From NCBI GenBank assembly GCA_910584185.1, contig CAJTYC010000090.1, positions 1 to 8,844 on the forward strand: DNA of 8,844 nucleotides, read 5' to 3'. Shown piece by piece: positions 5,656 to 8,844 of the stretch (position 1 is its first letter; each line of letters opens with the position of its first letter). The translations under genes and the position numbers were made by a program. This DNA is from an uncultured Muribaculaceae bacterium (GTDB lineage Bacteria; Bacteroidota; Bacteroidia; Bacteroidales; Muribaculaceae). The notes beneath the pieces are model-generated. The model did not search any database. It was not told where the DNA came from and worked only from the letters and a program-made list of their open reading frames with translations.

Positions 5656-7080
5656 ATGGCAAAAACAATTGGAATAGACCTTGGCACTACAAATTCGGTA
5701 GTGGCATTTAAAGATGCGACAGTGCGTGTTGTTTCGACCGGCCCTAACAACGAAGACCTTTGCCGTTCCTGCATTGCGTTGGACCGTAACAGTGGAAGTT
5801 TTGTGGTCGGCAACTCGCCATATAAACAATGGAAACGTTACGCCCCCAATATTGTAGTATCGGCAAAGCGTCTCATGGGAGCCTCTATCTCAGACCCTCA
5901 GGTACAGAAAATGAAATCCGACAAGGATATGTATCCTTATGGTATTTCAAAGAAATCTGGAGGTACTGAGGATACTGTGGCAATAATCATGAATGGCCAG
6001 GAATTTTCTCCAGAACAGATTAGCTCACAAATCTTACGTCAGTTGAAGGAGGATGCTTCCATTAAACTTGCTGACGAGGTGACGCATGCCGTGATTACGG
6101 TTCCGGCTTATTTTAACGAGAAACAAAAGATGGCCACACGCAAGGCTGCAGAGCTTGCCGGCTTGAAAGTCCAACGACTCTTGGCTGAACCGACAGCTGC
6201 CCCCATTTCATATGGCGCTGACAAGATGTCTGCTGATGACGACAAGATATTTCTTGTTTACGACTTTGGTGGAGGCACATTTGACTTGTCTGTGTTGGTT
6301 GCTTCAGGAGGTAATTTTATCGAATCAGGCACTGGCGGTGACCGTTGGCTTGGCGGTGATGACATAGATAGACTTGTTTCTGAATATGTGCTTTCAGAGG
6401 CTGGTAAAACCAACAATGTGGACATGCACATGCTTATTGAGTCTTTAAGCGAGAAGAAAAAATATGCTTTCCAGGGTGAGTTCAAAACAGAAGTGGAGAG
6501 TGCAAAAAAAACTCTCAGTCAGTCAGATTCAGCCACAATCTCAGTGTTTGACTATCTTGAAACAGAGGATGGGGACCCCATTGACATAGAGGTGACGTTG
6601 ACTCGTGAAAAATTTGAATCAATGATTCGTCCGCTTGTTCAGAGAACAATTGATTTGATTGATGAGCTTCTTGAAAAGACTGCCTATCCTATTGACAGTA
6701 TTGACAACATTCTTCTCGTCGGAGGTTCTTCATGTATTCCTCTTGTACGAAACATGCTTATCGAAAAATACGGTAAGGATAAAATACTATCATCTGAGAA
6801 ACCTATGCTTGCCATAGCAGAGGGGGCGGCTATCCTGTCACATTCTATGGGTACTGAATTTGAATGTCCCCATTGTGGCGAATCTATTCCAGTCGGTAGT
6901 GACGAATGTCCGTATTGTCACAAGTCCATGGAAAGTTCCATGGGGCAAGCCGCTGAGGAATCGGGAAAAACCGGAGTTGTATTCACCACAAAACACAAGT
7001 ATTTCATCGAAACCCACGATGATGCCGACAATGTTCAATATTCGATGATTATCGATGAGAATCAGGTACTTCCCAACTAG
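5656..7080 (+). CDS. Hsp70 (DnaK-like) N-terminal part: ATPase domain plus zinc ribbon, ends at in-frame TAG
   Basis: Residues 1-390 form a complete Hsp70 nucleotide-binding domain: IDLGTTNS (7-14), catalytic Lys71 in AKRLMG, EPTAA (178-182), the phosphate-2 motif VYDFGGGTFD (201-210) and the adenosine motif LLVGGSS (353-359). Instead of the conserved hydrophobic linker of DnaK there is a zinc ribbon, CPHC and CPYC (Cys 404, 407, 418, 421; CX2C-X10-CX2C). The beta substrate-binding domain then begins (YFIETHDD, MIIDENQVLPN) and is cut by TAG at codon 475. The same frame continues without a break into 7081-7929 with the rest of that domain. The cytosolic chaperone or sensor role is inferred from the family. 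This is not canonical DnaK, since linker, lid and genetic context differ. The start lies where family N-termini begin; no purine-rich ribosome site is seen. It is the first gene of the plus-strand operon. Confidence 0.93.
   Translation: MAKTIGIDLGTTNSVVAFKDATVRVVSTGPNNEDLCRSCIALDRNSGSFVVGNSPYKQWKRYAPNIVVSAKRLMGASISDPQVQKMKSDKDMYPYGISKKSGGTEDTVAIIMNGQEFSPEQISSQILRQLKEDASIKLADEVTHAVITVPAYFNEKQKMATRKAAELAGLKVQRLLAEPTAAPISYGADKMSADDDKIFLVYDFGGGTFDLSVLVASGGNFIESGTGGDRWLGGDDIDRLVSEYVLSEAGKTNNVDMHMLIESLSEKKKYAFQGEFKTEVESAKKTLSQSDSATISVFDYLETEDGDPIDIEVTLTREKFESMIRPLVQRTIDLIDELLEKTAYPIDSIDNILLVGGSSCIPLVRNMLIEKYGKDKILSSEKPMLAIAEGAAILSHSMGTEFECPHCGESIPVGSDECPYCHKSMESSMGQAAEESGKTGVVFTTKHKYFIETHDDADNVQYSMIIDENQVLPN
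7078..7080 (+). other. In-frame amber codon splitting the Hsp70 gene
   Basis: TAG stands between Asn474 (AAC) and GTG. In a by-eye alignment with DnaK the sequence PN-stop-VNGKF matches P-TKKSQV-F, with equal spacing to the following Phe and DNQ, so the stop replaces one residue. A one-base change from AAG, GAG or CAG would explain it. No other gene here ends in TAG: the rest use TAA or TGA. Confidence 0.9.
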
Positions 7081-7929
7081 GTGAATGGTAAGTTCTATAC
7101 TCTCGTTGACAACCAGAAAATCATCGCCGTGAATCTTTATAGTGATGCTGAGAATGGTGGTAAAGAAAAGATTGGTACAGGCTTTTTTACAATTGCAGAA
7201 AACCTGCCGGCACATAGCGAGCTTCAATTTACCTTCCGTTTGACAGAGGACGAGACAATGGGCGTAAAGGTGCGTGTTGCGTCTACAGGCAAGATTCACA
7301 ATATCAATTATGGCAGAGGTTCGTTGGATTCCCACTGCTTCGAGGCAATCCAAACCTCTTTTGACAGGGTTATGGGTGATCCCAATATAAGCGATAGCAA
7401 GAAAAACGAATTCATTGAAAAATTGCAGAAAACTATAGAAACAATCCTATCAAGTACCCATGACCCGGAAAGTAAAGAGTGGCAGAATATTGAGAATTCT
7501 GTTCAAAGCGCGACTACTGCCGCCACATCTAAAGGGGATAGGGTAGATGTACATGTAATCATAGCTAAGATTCTCCTTGACCACTTCGGTAAGTTTATGA
7601 AAGATGAACACAAAAATGCCATGCGACGTGAACTTACCAAATATGAAGATGCTACTTCTACTATTCAGAAGTGCGAAGCTGCAACCATTCTTGCGGATAT
7701 CAACGAAAACTACGGATTGTTCGTATCAGGCTTCCTGCTTAACATCTCTGGACACGATGACTCCAACCCTGTTAGAGCAAATAAGGCACTGGTAGCTTAC
7801 AATCAATTCATGGCTGCGCTCAATGAGGGTAATGTATCAAGGGCAAGAGATATCCTCGACTCAAACCAAGACCTTATAGGAAGTGATACAGTAATTTCTG
7901 TAAGTAGCACCACAAGTATCGTACAATAA
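7081..7929 (+). CDS. Hsp70 C-terminal part: rest of beta substrate-binding domain and helical region
   Basis: This frame directly continues the Hsp70 after the TAG and opens with GTG, so independent initiation is conceivable but unproven. Residues 1-70 complete the beta substrate-binding domain: FYTLVDNQ, VNLYSDAE, KIGTGFFTI, then LQFTFRLTEDETMGVKVRVAS, matching the FxTxxDNQ and xVTFDIDANGILxVSA strands of DnaK. Residues 76-265 are mostly helical and do not resemble the standard DnaK lid. Near the end, AALNEGNVSRARDIL (245-259) looks TPR-like. If the TAG were sense, the whole protein would have 757 residues. On its own this part would lack an ATPase domain. The next gene begins 11 bases after the TAA. 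Whether it is translated as a separate chain, by readthrough or not at all cannot be told from the sequence. Confidence 0.8.
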   Translation: MNGKFYTLVDNQKIIAVNLYSDAENGGKEKIGTGFFTIAENLPAHSELQFTFRLTEDETMGVKVRVASTGKIHNINYGRGSLDSHCFEAIQTSFDRVMGDPNISDSKKNEFIEKLQKTIETILSSTHDPESKEWQNIENSVQSATTAATSKGDRVDVHVIIAKILLDHFGKFMKDEHKNAMRRELTKYEDATSTIQKCEAATILADINENYGLFVSGFLLNISGHDDSNPVRANKALVAYNQFMAALNEGNVSRARDILDSNQDLIGSDTVISVSSTTSIVQ

Positions 7930-7940
7930 CATCAAAAAAC

Positions 7941-8441
7941 ATGTCAGACGAAATCAAATGCCCTGTCTGTGGTAAGGTAGGAATCCCAAACTACCGTAAT
8001 GAGGATATAGTATGTCCTTGTTGTGGAAGCGATTTGAGTATCTTCCGCGTGATTGACAAAATTCCACAGGGAGGCCGCAGCAAGAAGAACGTCTGGATGC
8101 CCATAGCCGCAGTAGCCATCTTGGCTGCTGCGGTGTTTGGGGGCATTCTTTTGTTCAAGCCCAACACCCCACAGATAATTCAAGATAATGCTCTTGAAGC
8201 ACGGATTGCTGTTTTACAGGATTCAATTGGAACTCTCAACTATAAGTTGAATAGTCAGCCCCAACAGATATCCCCGACTTCCGATGGATTCAAATATGTT
8301 GTAAGGAAAGGTGATTCATTCTGGTCCATAAGCAAACGCTTCTACCATACCGGAACTCGATATGAGGAGGTCGCAACAGCTAATGGATTGGACAGCAAGA
8401 GCAAACTAACCGTTGGTGATACTATCATCATAAAGCAATAA
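7941..8441 (+). CDS. Zinc-ribbon, single-membrane-helix, LysM-domain protein
   Basis: This 166-residue membrane protein has three clear parts. An N-terminal zinc ribbon has CPVC and CPCC (Cys 7, 10, 25, 28; CX2C-X14-CX2C). A membrane helix spans about 51-72 (VWMPIAAVAILAAAVFGGIL), preceded by Arg46, Lys48 and Lys49. A short coiled-coil-like segment (82-104) leads to a C-terminal LysM domain (119-165; YVVRKGDSFWSISKRF, ending VGDTIIIK). By the positive-inside rule the zinc ribbon is cytosolic and the LysM domain periplasmic, where LysM domains bind peptidoglycan. There is no signal peptide. It follows the Hsp70 gene by 11 bases and ends one base before the next ATG, so the genes are surely co-transcribed. 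I infer that it anchors or signals to the Hsp70, which has a similar zinc ribbon. The domain reading is secure; the function is unknown. Confidence 0.92.
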   Translation: MSDEIKCPVCGKVGIPNYRNEDIVCPCCGSDLSIFRVIDKIPQGGRSKKNVWMPIAAVAILAAAVFGGILLFKPNTPQIIQDNALEARIAVLQDSIGTLNYKLNSQPQQISPTSDGFKYVVRKGDSFWSISKRFYHTGTRYEEVATANGLDSKSKLTVGDTIIIKQ

Positions 8442-8442
8442 C

Positions 8443-8793
8443 ATGGGACTTTTTAGCTGGATAAAAAATAAATATTATGACTATAGATTAGGTTCGGCTG
8501 ATAAGCTTGTCGAAAATAGAGAATTCGACAAGGCGCAACTAATCTATGAGTCCTTGTTAGGTAAGCAACCCGTAGCCGGAGTTCATTTGGCTAAAATGCT
8601 TGCCAATAACGCCATGGGCGTAAATGATAAGATAGAGGTATTGAAACGCCTTTTGGAGTTAAAACAATTCTCAACGGAAGTGTCCATCGCAGATTTCACT
8701 TCTGTCCTGAATAACCATGTCTCAAGTATCGAGAAAATGGCTGCAGAGTGCTTCAACTATCATCGTTACTATGATGCTGTCACATTGTTGTGA
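8443..8793 (+). CDS. TPR-like helical protein, probably truncated at its C-terminus
   Basis: The 116-residue product has no signal peptide or membrane segment. After MGLFSWIKNKYYDYRL come paired amphipathic helices with a TPR-like pattern: ADKLVENREFDKAQLIYESLL (19-39), HLAKMLANNAM (48-58), KIEVLKRLLELK (63-74), and a last helix ending HRYYDAVTLL at the stop. That final helix looks like the first helix of another repeat cut short. Helical-repeat proteins of this kind usually serve as binding scaffolds, often for chaperones. It starts one base after the LysM gene and is the third gene of the operon, or fourth if the two Hsp70 parts are counted separately. The stop lies 12 bases before a TGTGAGAC sequence resembling a mobile-element end, which fits truncation by an insertion or deletion. 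The family is not recognised; the gene is probably real because it is tightly spaced with its neighbours. Confidence 0.75.
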   Translation: MGLFSWIKNKYYDYRLGSADKLVENREFDKAQLIYESLLGKQPVAGVHLAKMLANNAMGVNDKIEVLKRLLELKQFSTEVSIADFTSVLNNHVSSIEKMAAECFNYHRYYDAVTLL

Positions 8794-8802
8794 AGTACTC
8801 CC

Positions 8803-8818
8803 TTGTGTGAGACCGGCT
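8803..8818. repeat. Insertion-sequence-terminus-like sequence, right
   Basis: The reverse complement of 8806-8817 is GCCGGTCTCACA, close to GCCCTGTCTCACA at 5159-5171 and in opposite orientation, so the two could be ends of one 3.66-kb unit or of two separate elements. The match is short and could be chance. The remaining bases to 8844 show no gene. Confidence 0.25.
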
Positions 8819-8844
8819 TGAGTGCGATTTATTAGACTCTATTT

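Noticed and set aside
5484..5711. Open plus-strand frame of 75 codons running into the start of the Hsp70 gene in another frame.
   Set aside because: There is no ATG until near 5590 and no recognisable motif, and it overlaps conserved Hsp70 codons in a different frame. It is probably chance.
6838..7353. 171-codon minus-strand open frame spanning the amber site.
   Set aside because: It is antisense to the Hsp70 zinc-ribbon and substrate-domain coding sequence and has no motif.
5656..8793. Use of TAG as a sense codon throughout the region (alternative genetic code).
   Set aside because: Only one in-frame TAG is seen in one gene and no phage-like genes are present. A single mutation, error or readthrough is simpler.

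Overview
The window looks chromosomal and comes from a member of the Bacteroidales, most likely a Muribaculaceae-type gut bacterium. This is inferred from the secreted LTxxQ protein of a Bacteroidetes type, starts without purine-rich ribosome binding sites, a TAnnTTTG-like promoter element, frequent ATA isoleucine codons and AT-rich heptamer repeats between genes. The genus cannot be fixed from the sequence alone.

Left part (1-4980, all genes on the minus strand). Three single-gene units carry the base composition of a core genome: an ABC-F ATPase of the Uup/YheS/YdiF kind (85-2052), a small Spy/CpxP-like periplasmic LTxxQ protein (2347-2934), and a thiamine-diphosphate enzyme resembling deoxyxylulose-5-phosphate synthase (3223-4980). 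Strong hairpins follow the second and third genes. The space between the first two genes holds two heptanucleotide repeat arrays, one of them twelve units long. A perfect 10-bp dyad lies upstream of the Spy-like gene. The DXS-like enzyme keeps its cofactor site, but four substrate-pocket residues of true DXS and one active-site histidine are replaced. It is probably a paralogue with another substrate, not Dxs itself.

Middle (4981-5655). This 675-bp gap has no convincing gene. It holds a sequence resembling an insertion-sequence terminus, a 53-codon open frame and a near-perfect 13-bp inverted repeat pair.

Right part (5656-8793, all plus strand). A more AT-rich operon appears to be accessory. 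It contains an Hsp70 whose interdomain linker is replaced by a four-cysteine zinc ribbon, a small protein joining a zinc ribbon, one membrane helix and a LysM domain, and the start of a TPR-like helical protein that ends early just before a second terminus-like sequence. The Hsp70 reading frame is cut by a single TAG at 7078-7080 and continues in register. The sequence on both sides aligns to the Hsp70 substrate-binding domain with no residue gained or lost beyond the TAG itself. The gene is therefore either a fresh nonsense mutant, a readthrough gene or a sequencing error.

Taken together, the right part suggests a cytosolic chaperone working with a membrane-anchored, peptidoglycan-facing partner. 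This is an inference from gene order and shared zinc ribbons, and I know of no described system with exactly this make-up.
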